64,000 nucleotides of DNA from Pseudocercospora fijiensis CIRAD86 (taxonomy: Eukaryota; Ascomycota; Dothideomycetes; Mycosphaerellales; Mycosphaerellaceae). Position numbers and translations under genes: made by a program. Each line of letters begins with the position of its first letter. Positions within the stretch are counted from its first letter, which is position 1. Below the pieces are notes generated by a model that was given only the letters and a program-made list of their open reading frames with translations, was not told where the DNA came from and did no database searches. This document shows, one piece after another, positions 36,610-46,734 of this stretch. The stretch lies in NCBI RefSeq assembly GCF_000340215.1, contig NW_006921546.1:93213-157212 (forward strand), in the 5' to 3' direction.

Positions 36610-39600
36610 TCCCTCCTGTCCTATTTATAAGTATTAATCTTCCTCGTTTCCTTGTTTTCCTTCCTCTAGGGTATACTAGTGTTATAGTTGTTACCCTCTA
36701 ACTACCTTGCCTGCTACCCTGCCCTTCTTTCCCCCTCTTCTTCCCTCCTTCTTATCTACTCCTTAGTTTCCTTTATTAGTGCGAATTGTTATACAAATCC
36801 CTATTTAATAATCCACTTTATTATCCTCTTTAGGTCTTCTTTGCTCTAGATTAGTTTATCGTATTCCCTTTCTATTGCTTTTAGTCTCTAATTACTTCTG
36901 CCTTCTAACTATTAGGGGCAGACTAGCAGTATATGCTTAGGGTTCTAAGATTAGTAGCTATATTAGTAAGCTCTGCTTTCAATTCCTAGGACGTTTCTTC
37001 TAAATAGGTAAGATCTAAGTTTAATATGTTTAGATCTAATTTAGATAGCTAGGCTTGCCTCGGCCCTGTTTAGGTCCTTATAGAGCTAGTAGTTGTATTA
37101 ACTAAATTTAATTAGTGCCTTTAAGGTTCCTAGTCTAACTTGTGTTTTGTTCTATTCCTGCTCCTATAGGTATCTAGCAATTGATTCTACTAGGCTTTGT
37201 TTCTCTCCCTTTAGCTTGTTTTCCTTTAGCCTTATATTTAGTTCCTAAAGCTCTTTCTCTAGTATTTCTCTTATTAAGACTCTATATTGCTTTAGGTCTT
37301 TAACTTTCTAGGGAGTTATTTATAGTCTATCTCGCCTCCTAGTCCTAATATACTAGGCTTTTATCTTATCTAGTGCCTTTTAGATAGTCTATTAGGCTAG
37401 GTATTCTATTGTCTTTGCTATATATTAGTGTCTTAGTCCCTTAAAGTATTGTTTGACTAGTAGGATCCCTAATTCTATTTCTACTACCCTTATTAGTATA
37501 GTTTTATATACTCCTAGGATTTTCTTTAGGCTTTAGGTTTAGGACCTACTAACTAGTTGCTTAATCCTCTTTAGTGTTTTCTCCTAGGCTATCTATATCT
37601 ATACTCTATATAGCATTGCGGGCTTAACAATTGCTTTATATATAACTTTAGCTTTCTCGAATATAGCCCCCTATATAGAGGCTATAAGCCTATTAATGGA
37701 TTGTATATTAGTATCTACCCTCTACTTTGCCTTCTTTACTTATAGTCCCTAATTTAGTTTTGGATCTAGCTAGATCCCTAGTACCCTAAGCTCTGCTAAT
37801 AGTTAGGTTTTAAAGCCTTAGATAGTGATTGATTGCTTTATATTATAGGTTGATTTAGCCTTACTAAAGTAGATAAGCTAGTACTTTTCTAGGGCGAATT
37901 TTGCTCTATACCTCCTTGCCTATTTTTTATACTCCTAGTACTTCTCTTCTAGGATCTTGCAGTTAGTTTTTATTGTCTTAGACTAGGCTAGGATGTTTGT
38001 ATTATTTACAAACCCTAATACTAATATGTTCTTTAATTCTAGGAGTAGGAGTAGGTCTGCTATAAAGATAAGGAAGAGGATTAGGGAGAGTGTTAATCCT
38101 TAGGGGATTCCCTTTTTAGTTAGTATTAGGTCTGATTTGAATTTGCCTAGAACGAGCTATATTAATCTTTCCTATAGGAAGGACTAGATGAATTAGACTA
38201 TCTAGTTTAGTATAGCTTTCTATTTAAGTATATATAGGAGCCTTTTATAGGAGATATTATTAAAGGCTCCTAAGATATTAAGGGAGAGGAGGGTTGCTAC
38301 CTAGTTTTAACTATAGTGCTAGATATGCTTAATCTGTTCTATAATTAGTTCTATAGCTGTTAGTATTAACCTCTTCTTTCTTCCTCCTATCTAGCCTTTA
38401 GGAAGGATATTCCTTTCCTCGGTAAAGGTTGTTAGCCTTTTAGCGACAATTTTTTCTAGTACCTTACCTATTATATTAAGTAGGGCTATTAGTCTATAGG
38501 CCTTAAGCTATATATAGTCTTCCTTCTAGGGCTTCCTTAGCACTACTATTAGGGACTTCCTAAATGGTCTTAGGTAGTGTCCTAGTGCTAGGCTTTATAA
38601 AAAGATATTAGCTAGTGCTAGGGCTAGCCCCTTCCTATATGCTTTTAGTAGTTTGTTATAGATCTTGTCTTCTCCTAGTGCCTTGTTGCCTAGAATTTTC
38701 TTTAGGATCCTTTTAATAGTTTCGGGTTTAACCTAGGTGTCTCTTAGTATATCTAGTAGTAGAGTCTCTTATTCTTTCTCCTTTATATCTAATAGGTCTA
38801 CTTATACTTTTCTATAGAAGAAGTATTAGCCTAGGGCTCTTGCTTTCCCTTCTATTATAGTCTATATTTGTCCTTATTAGTCTATAATGTCCGGGAATTG
38901 TAGTAGCATATCCTTATCCTATTTAGGTCTCCTTACCTATTTAGCTATCCTCTATATCTCCTCTAGTTTCTTTATAATTATTCCTATTATAGATCTCTAT
39001 TCTTGTATCTTGTCTTTCTTAATCTAGATCTTCTTTTCCTAGTAGGCTTTGTTATAGTTGTCCTATACTTCCTAGGTATAAGTTTGTGTCTACTGCCTCC
39101 TAGCCTTCCTTACTACTTTAACCTTCCTTATATACTTACTAGTCTAGTATAGTTGCTAGTATAGTAAATGTTTCTTTGCTAGAATATGCTTTCTAGCTAC
39201 CTGTTTTAGGATTCCTATTAGTTCTTCTACTGCCTTATTAATATCCTCTAGCCTTAGTAGGTACTTTGTTAAGAGTTCCTCTAGTTTTAGGTCCCTTTCT
39301 AGTTCCTCCCTAATCCTACCCTATTAGGCACCTTTCTAGTTAAGCTTCTCCTCTAGTTCCCTTTCCTAATTGGCTTAGATATTTAGCTCAATCTATACCG
39401 GGAAGTAGTCTAATAATTCTTCTAGTTCCTAGTTAACCCTATATCTTATAATCCTATTCCTAATCTAATATAATATAAAGTATAGGTCTAGTATACTGCT
39501 GCTTCCTCTTGCCTCCTAAGTGATTAGTCCCTTTAGGGTAACAATTTCTATTCCTTCCCTCTCTAATATATCAATTAGTCTTCCTACTAGGAAGTAGTAA

Positions 39601-40080
39601 GCTAGGGTAAAGTCTAAGCCCTAGAGGGGGTAGTGGAGGTTAAAATCCCTAAGTAGGATTTAGTAGGTGTTCCCCTAGATAACTCTAGGTAGTCTTTCTA
39701 GGGTTTTTAGTTAGGTACTGCTTCTTAAGTCTAGTAGTAGGTTGTATATATAGTAGACTTAGAGTATACCTTAGGATGTCTCTACTTAAACTAATATTAG
39801 GTCCCTATCCTCCTATAGTATAGCCTGCTAGGTTTCTATATCTATCTCCTTACTAATGTAGATGTATATCCTTAGGGCTCCCTAGTTATAGATAATTAGG
39901 TAGTATCTTAGGTCTTTAACTATTGCTAGTCTCTTTATATATAGGTTGAGCTAGGGCTCTTAGATTGTAATAATGTAATGTTCTTTTAGGTTTAGTACTT
40001 AAAGGAAGCTCCTCTGTACCTTGTCTTTGCTCTTGTTAACATTGTACTATATAATGTTTAGTAATGTTGCAATGTTTATT
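36610..40080 (-). pseudogene. LINE copy 2 ORF2 (endonuclease-reverse transcriptase), inactivated
   Basis: Same domain order as copy 1. The RT active-site box at 38001-38012 reads FVNN, so both catalytic aspartates have changed to Asn (GAT to AAT on the coding strand), against only one in copy 1. The EEN and RT blocks lie at positions equivalent to copy 1, offset by about +33,710. Limits are approximate. Confidence 0.87.
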
Positions 40081-40109
40081 AGGTTTTATCTATATCATTT
40101 CCCTATAAG

Positions 40110-41368
40110 TTTTCCTTTAGTCTTCCCTTACTTTAGACTAATATTTAACTAAGCTTTGTCTGCCCTACTTCCTTTCCTACAATATCTAGGTATCTTAGTC
40201 TCCCTAGTTGCTAGTAACTCTTTTATACTAGTAAGGCCCTAAATGTGAACCTATTATCTTGTCTAGACCTCTTTTATAGCACTTAGCTAGGTTGCTTCTA
40301 TACCTAGCTACCCTAGCTTGTTATATATCTTTTTAGTATGTTGATTCTAGCTTCCTTTGCCTTCCTAGCTGCCTATATTCTTACTAGGCATTCCTTCGCC
40401 TAAGAGAGGTATCTTTTAGTATAGTATGTATATCTTGCTTCTCCCTTGTATGCTTTGCATTCTTTAACCTAGTAATCCCCTATATAATAGGAGTAGGTAT
40501 TAGTTATCTTTATGCACTTAGCTGCTAAGTGTCTATAGTGTTGATATTTAAAGCACTGCATTATCCTATAGTTGCTTCTATGTATCTCTGTTTCTAATCT
40601 TTTAAAGTCCTAGAACAACCCCTAGTCTAGCACTATATTAGCTTACTCTATACTCCCTACCTAGATAATTAGGGAAGACTGCTTCTTAGTCTCTTCGATT
40701 TTCCTTTTAATCTATACTACTTTTGTAATCTTTAGGCCTAGGTATATAGCTTGGTTTTGTCTCTATAGGCTCTTAATATCCTATTCTTCCTTAAAGCTTC
40801 TTATTATACTATAGGCTATAATTATAAATTGCTATTAGGAGACCTTTACTGTTTTCCCTATCTTAGTTGTCTATTCTTTTTGTGTTTCTAGCTTCTTTTT
40901 GTCCTACTCTTATACTATAAATAGCTTGATTACCCCTTTACCTTCGTTCCTAGCCCTAATTACCTCTTTAACTGCAATTCTTTCTATAATCTCTTTCCCT
41001 ATAAGTCCTTAGATTTCCTTTTACTCCTATAGGTCCGTAATGTAGACTCTAACTACTATCCTCGGGGGTTTTAGCGCCTCCTAACTAGCTACTGCTACCT
41101 AGGTGCGGTAGTTTAGGCTTGTCTCCTATTGTTTCTTCGTAATCTTTGCTGCGACTATATTAGCTACCTTTGTAATTACGTAGCTTGCCTAGTTGTAGAT
41201 TGCTTTCAGTCCTCTAAGGAGTTCTAAGATTATTATCCTATATGCCCTCTTAGGGGTTCTTCTATCTTCCGCCTTTAGCACCTCCTCTACCCTAGTATAT
41301 AGTGCTTTCTATTCGTCCTCCCTTCCTTCTTAACTGTCTTCCCTTCGTCTCTAATTGTTCGCTGCCAT
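40110..41368 (-). pseudogene. LINE copy 2 ORF1 (Gag-like, zinc knuckle), inactivated
   Basis: The ATG at 41368 is kept, with the same MAANN* opening as copy 1. Degraded CCHC knuckles lie at about 40400-40570. TGC codons lost in copy 1 are partly kept here, for example near 40515-40560. Confidence 0.8.
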
Positions 41369-41423
41369 TTTTTCCGATTCGATATAGTGTCTTATAAGGG
41401 ATATATAGTAGCTAGTATATAAT

Positions 41424-41439
41424 GCTTAAATTATATAGA
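41424..41439. repeat. target-site duplication, right copy (LINE copy 2)
   Basis: Identical to 36485-36500. Copia gag resumes directly to its right. Confidence 0.9.
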
Positions 41440-41690
41440 CTCTAAGCTATTATTACTTATTTAGGAAGCTTAACTTCCTTAGACTCTAAGTCGTTATTTA
41501 AGCGGCGAATAGTACTAACGTATTATTTAATACTTTTAGAGGATTCTAAAGTTCTTAAGAACAACTCTTTTAGGAAGAGGCATTTAAAATTAAATCCCTT
41601 AGCGGACTGCAATTCTTTAAGAGTATTCTAAGCTTCTTTTAGGTCTGTCTTCTTTTAGGTCTGTCTTCTTTTAGGTCTGTCTTACTATAG
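41440..41690 (-). pseudogene. Ty1/copia gag, upstream part
   Basis: On the minus strand this reads TLKELQSAKGFNFKCLFLKE, then LRTLESSKSIK*YVSTIRRL and NNDLESKEVKLPK*VIIA*S, a copia Gag (UBN2/retrotran-gag) pattern, and joins the frame left of the LINE. Its upstream end holds three copies of a 16-bp repeat (41633-41683, TTTTAGGTCTGTCTTC), after which homology stops. Confidence 0.78.
41633..41683. repeat. 16-bp tandem repeat, 3 units
   Basis: CTTCTTTTAGGTCTGT occurs three times head to tail. In the copia frame it would add short Lys/Arg/Asp-rich units at the truncated end of gag. Confidence 0.85.
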
Positions 41691-42246
41691 GGCGCTTTAG
41701 GGTTAGGCGTACGGTAGGGCGCGGGCGTCGGGCTAATTAGCTATAACTAGCGATACGGCTAGGGCCGGGAGCTAATTAGCTATAACTAGCGATAGGAACG
41801 CTCGCCCTCGTACGCGACGTCGACGAGCCTATTTACTATTTATCGCCTCTCTTTTATAACTAATTCTTATATCCCTTCGATATTATAATATATTATTACG
41901 CCTACTCGTAGGCTACCTACTTATATTGCGAGTTTAATAAGAAGGCAGTTATATACTAAGTTGTATCTTAACTATGCCCGTATCTAGCTAATTAGCTATA
42001 ACTAGCGATATAGCGAGGTTTAGGGTTATACCTCGCTATCTCCTACTCGTAGCTCTCCTTATCTTCCTTAAAGTATTTTCTACTAGCTTTATAACTATAA
42101 GGGTTAGAGGCTAAGTAGTAAGAATATATACGAAACTTTAAACTAAACTAAAGGGAGCACTAAATTAATATAGCTACTATCTATATAGGTATTTCCTCCT
42201 AGCTTTATATCTTATAGCGATATATCTTCTAGAGAGGCGTATCCCT
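41691..42246. other. spacer with a 23-bp repeat in three copies
   Basis: No gene is seen. GCTAATTAGCTATAACTAGC plus GAT occurs at 41732, 41771 and 41987. The copies are dispersed rather than tandem and contain an internal palindrome (TAGCTA). The first two lie in a GC-richer stretch (41690-41830). Confidence 0.55.
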
Positions 42247-42535
42247 TATTATAAAAACTTTTTCTCTAATCGCGTCGATCCTATCGATCCTATCGATTCT
42301 ATCGATTCTAAGCGATCCTAAGCGATCCTAAGCGATTCTAAGCGATCCTAAGCGATCCTAAGCGATTAAGTTACGACCCGACGACTCGCGCTTAGATCGC
42401 TTAGAATTAATAGGATCGATAGGATCGACGCGATCGCTTAGGATCGCTTAGGATCGCTTAGGATCGCTTAGGATCGCTTAGGATCGCTTAGGATCGCTTA
42501 GGATTACTTAGGATTGCTTAGGTAAATTTTTATAT
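42247..42535. repeat. GATC-rich palindromic array (hairpin of AAGCGATCCT decamers)
   Basis: Starts TATTATAAAAACTTTTTCTC, an RIP-altered version of the CGTTACGAAAACTTTTT end seen at 53783 and inverted at 54689. Then the decamer AAGCGATCCT (and ATCGATCCT) repeats to about 42366. After about 30 bp it is followed by its inverse, AGGATCGCTT, repeated at least eight times to about 42520. The two arms could form a hairpin of roughly 100 bp. It may be the outer terminal repeat of the Plavaka-type element next to it, which is inference. Confidence 0.75.
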
Positions 42536-42559
42536 ATATAGGATCGCTCTAGGTCGCTT

Positions 42560-44598
42560 ATAGTCGTAGTCGTTAATATTTATTCTATTCGTATATTGCT
42601 ATACTAATACTTATCGACTCGTTAACTTAGTCGTATTAGTTACTCGGTCTAAACTAGAATATACTAGTAGTACTATACTTTTAAGTATATTACTATTAAT
42701 ATTAACCGTCGTTACGGTATATCGCTATATCCTATCTTATACATTCTCTATTAACTATAAAATTATTCTTCGCCGCCTTAGTATTATTATTCTCTATATT
42801 TTAGAGGTACGATTTCTATATACTCTACTCGGTACGTTGCCTTCTTATTACTCGCCTATAAGCCTTTATAGCTCGTATTTCCTTATCCTCCTATTCCTCG
42901 TCGTAAATTGTATTATACGTCTTAAAGTTAACTATACTATTAATATAGCGAGTCCTATATAGAGCGCCTTCGTCTATAGGTATAGCGTATAATATATAAT
43001 ATACTAGTAGTAGGCTATATACCCGTCGCCTTTTAAGTCTACTATAGTATAGTAAAAGACGCTATAGCCGAATTGTCGTTAGACTATATATATCCTTATA
43101 CTCGCTCTTATCGTTAATATAGTCGTAAAGCTTAACAAAAACGCCTATAACGGGCCTCCGTTTCGTCCTAAGCCCCTTCCTATATTTAATTACTATTTCT
43201 ATATTAATCGAAATTATATACTTAAGTTACGCTAGTAGGCGACTACCGAATCGAACCGCTAATTTATTAGGTATTTCTATATAATTAACGTTATATTCCT
43301 ATACCCTATATAAATTATAACGTCTATTACCGTAGAGCCCCTCCTAGTTTAGTATATATCTCGCGAAGTTAGCTACTACTACGTTAGGATATTCTACGTC
43401 CTTACCTATAGGCTTCTAGTATTAGATTCTACCGTAGAGGCAGATCTCTATATCTAGGACGTATATATAGTCCGTTACAATATCGTTAGGGTCGGCTACG
43501 GTACTTAATACGCTATTCTTATCGTAGGTACCCTATTGCCGTATAAATACCGTAATCGCTTACCGGAAGTCGCGACCTAGGTTCTCTTCTATTATAGCTA
43601 TAGCCTCCCTTATCGTAATCTACTTTACCGATTTCTTTCCGTTCCTCTATTTCTTAGGCTAGTATCCTAGGATATCCTCTACTAGCCGTACTATAGTTAG
43701 TATTATTAGTTGTTATATATACTCCTTAACGGTATAAGCATTTATAGGGATTGCTATATATTCTTTATCGTCTTCGGCCTATATCTTTAATCTATTTATA
43801 TCGCTTTCTACTATACTTTCTTCCTAGCTAGGCTTCTTATTTATTAGCCGAAATGTAAGCTTAAGTAGCTTATAGTGTTTGTACTCGATATAGCTAGTAT
43901 TTAAGTCTAGAAGATTGCCAAACGTTTTAATATAGCTCGGGATATATATTATACCGTAGAATTTCGGTATATTAAAGTGCCTTTCTATTTGTATTATTAT
44001 TAGCTCGTCGGCTTTATTGTCCTCGTCGGTTATAACTATATCGTCGTTATTTAAATCGTTCGTTCTTCGCGTAGTAGCCTTCGCCTTCCGCTAGGCTCTC
44101 TTCTATACCTTTATTACCCTATATAGGCGAAACACATTCTTCTATTCGTTTATCCGGTATAATTCTATCCTTAGATACTTAACTATTTCGTCGTTATAGT
44201 ATCTATATATCGCTAGAACGGTAAAGTCTACTAGTATATATAGAAATCTTATCGCCTACGGTTAACGGACCTCTTCGAGTAGTAGTATAAATATAACTAA
44301 TAAGACTCGTAGAACGCTTTACTACTCTTAGCCTATCTACTAAGTAACTACTAAGTAGTAGTAGAACTTGCGAAGATTAGTATATATAGGTATATACGCG
44401 AACCGTCTATCTAGTATCGTATCGATAATCCCTTATACTACTATTTTCCCTAGCTTTCTTATCTTAGTAGATAGGCCCCTATTTAGGGTCGAGTCGGTAA
44501 CTAGTTAGTATCTCCTTGTTTTTATATAGCTTATCTTATCTACTAGTAGGTCCGTAGTCTATTAGATTGCGTATATTAGTACTCCTTTTAGTAGCTAG
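42560..44598 (-). pseudogene. Plavaka-type transposase relic, C-terminal part
   Basis: Plavaka proteins are the transposases of a fungal CACTA-like DNA transposon family. On the minus strand this reads LLVIFILLLEEVR*P*AIRF, then FTVLAIYRYYNDEIVKYLRI and KNVFRLYRVIKVWKRA*RKA. Next comes RHFNIPKFYGIIYIPSYIKT plus FGNLLDLNTSYIEYKHYKLL at about 43850-43985. That corresponds to the 'H.NxPKxHxxxHYxxxIRxFG..D.xNTExxExxH' region typical of the family. Stops are fewer than in most of the window. The N-terminal part lies beyond the gypsy insertion (51975-53780); a middle piece appears to be missing. The family call rests on motif memory and should be tested by profile search. Confidence 0.65.
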
Positions 44599-44863
44599 CG
44601 TTATAAAAACTTTTTTTCTAATCGCGACGATCCTATCGATAGGATCGCTTAGGATCGTAGGGTCGCGATCCTATCGATAGGATCCTTGCGATCGAAATTT
44701 CGGAATAGGCTATCTCGAAATTCGAGGCTAAGGAACGTAAAGGACGCGGGATAAGTTAGAGCCCGACTACTACTACTACTCTATATACTACTACTACGAG
44801 GTATTTCGGGATATTACGTATAGGTTAAATTTAGCGGTTTAGTAAGCGAAAGATATACGCTAT
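44599..44863. repeat. GATC-core repeat, split copy
   Basis: Begins CGTTATAAAAACTTTTTTTC and contains CCTATCGATAGGATCGCTTA, an AAATTTCGGAATAGG block, an ACT-triplet run (44770-44800) and TTAAATTTAGCGGTTTAGTA. It is an inverted, clearly homologous copy of 54440-54689. It ends where the gypsy LTR begins. Confidence 0.78.
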
Positions 44864-45052
44864 TGTTAGAGGCTATACGTAATTAGTATATAACTAGCTC
44901 GAGTAAAGCTAGGGTCTTAGTACCTTAGGTAGGGCTTAGCGCTTAGCGTTAGGCTAACTAGCCTACCTTCCTCCTTCTCCTCCTAGTTCTCTATCGAATA
45001 CTACTCGTACCTACTACTACCCTATCTACCTGCTAATATAACCCTTCTTATA
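44864..45052 (+). repeat. gypsy 5' LTR (189 bp)
   Basis: Aligns with 51779-51969 and with the solo-type copy at 55566-55756. The sequence just after it (TAGTATTCGATC, 45053) is where a tRNA primer-binding site should start; an unmutated TGG start is plausible but not seen. Confidence 0.9.
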
Positions 45053-45289
45053 TAGTATTCGATCTACCCTTTAAGGGTAGTAGCTAGATAGTCCTTATTT
45101 CAAGCTTTTAGCGGTATAGCTACGACTAAGACTAATCTAACTATATTGCGCCCGAAGAACGGGACCTATACGTACTATTCTATCGAAACAACCGTACTAA
45201 TTATTAAGCAAGGCCTTCTATACGGCCTATTACACTAAGTTAAGCATACTAGGCCGATATCTACTAATTCCGCTATATCCGTATCTTAG

Positions 45290-46700
45290 GGGCTAATAAT
45301 ACATTATTAGTGTCGCCCCTTATAATAGCCGGCTTATTACGAAGCAACAACAACCGCGGCGCCGCTAGTAGCGCTAGCAATAACAACGCTAGTAGCACAG
45401 TTCCCGCTAAAGTACCTACTAAAGTGCCTCCTACTAAAGAGCCTACCGGAGAGCCTATTAAAGAAGAACCTATAATTCTAGGTAATAATCTAGAATTGCC
45501 TATTAACGACATTCTTAACAACATTGTTAATCGACGATATAGCTAGCTAGTCTTTAGCCCTTAACTAGTAGGGAGACTTTAAGAAGCTACTTAAAACAGG
45601 CTTACTGCCCTACGTTAAGAACAATAGCTAAAGGATAATCTCCTCGAGATTCGCCGCCTATAGGAAGCCCTAATAACTAATACCGAGCCGATAATAGGGC
45701 CTTCCTTACTATTAGTCCTAATTTAAAAGAAGGATACTAAGCTTAAGGACTGTACTGTATTTAATAGCTCTAGCCGAAAGCAGTATAACGATTACATTCG
45801 TAACTGTAAGCTTAACTAGCGCAATGCACTAAGAGCGCTACTAGACGACTATTCCTTAGTCTTATACGCTATACAGTACATTAATAGCGACCTAAAACGT
45901 ACATAGGATAACTATTTTGATTCCCTTTACGACTAGACCGCTATTTAATAGCAAGACTATAAGGCCGTTATACTAAACACCCTTAGAAACCCTATACTAA
46001 GGCAACAATATACTTAGGACTAGTACCTTCGAGCTAAATAGAAGACTAATCAATCGGCTCGCTTATTTGAAGCCTATTTAAAGACCCTCGAAGATAACCT
46101 TCCGGCTAAAACCGACTCTATATAGATCTCCGAAATACGCCCTAAACTAAGGTAAGAGCTTGTCCTTAAATTGGACCGCCGCCGTGTATTCGAATAGGCT
46201 AACCTTACGCGAATTCAATTTATAATCGAAGTAGAAACTATAGAGCGTATAGTATAGCTATAGCAACGGTTAGAATCTAAGATACGACTATCTACCAACC
46301 GTAGCCGCGGTAGAAACTAAGGAGGAAGTACTCCCTAAACGAACACTACTAACAATAGAAATAGTAACGACTACTAACGTAGAAGAGGCAGGGGCCGATA
46401 CCGCGGTAGAAACCCCTAGCGAGGAAGAGGGCAAGGAAGGGGCTTATTTCTATATACCCCTAATCGTTTATTAAATTCTAGCACTAATCCGAGCGGACCT
46501 AGCAGCGCCCTAACTAGATACAAGTGCTTCAATTGTAATAGTACTACTTATTTACTAGGCTAATGTAATAGGCCTCGAGACTAGGCCCGAGTCGATCGTA
46601 CTACCGCCGAATACCGAAAGCACCTCTTAGCCGCTAATGCTACCCCTATTAGCCCTTCTAACTATTCGAAAAAAGAATAAGCGCCGCACTAACTATTAGC
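45290..46700 (+). pseudogene. gypsy gag relic
   Basis: It would encode the capsid/nucleocapsid protein. Positions 45310-45546 are stop-free (PLIIAGLLRSNNNRGAASSA to NNIVNRRYS). Further on the frame reads KDTKLKDCTVFNSSSRKQYN, YIRNCKLN*RNALRALLDD and IERIV*L*QRLESKIRLSTN. An Arg/Gly-rich segment then leads to YKCFNCNSTTYLLG*CNRPR at about 46521-46580, a CCHC zinc knuckle in which the His reads Tyr. The original start codon is not certain. The 55566-56571 fragment aligns with the first kilobase. Confidence 0.85.
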
Positions 46701-46734
46701 CTTGTACGGCGTAAGACTATTAATATTGTGCTAG

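Larger units (their letters stand above)
36501..41423 (-). mobile_element. Tad-type LINE, near full-length copy 2, inserted in the copia gag
   Basis: Aligns with copy 1 (2797-7678) from the GATA tail to the ORF1 ATG. Beyond the ATG it has about 50 bp of 5' sequence not shared with copy 1. It carries more TG than copy 1 in many places, so the two copies were mutated separately. The insertion interrupts the copia Gag frame between YNLSDKYL... (left) and ...VIIA*SLYNL (right), and the 16-bp TSD confirms it. Confidence 0.93.

Noticed and set aside
41700..41716. TTAGGG-like sequence suggesting telomeric repeat
   Set aside because: Only one TTAGGGTTAGG occurrence is seen, with no tandem array.
45273..45524. 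83-codon stop-free stretch on the minus strand
   Set aside because: Antisense to gypsy gag; Leu/Ala/Gly-rich composition is the complement of the gag repeat region.
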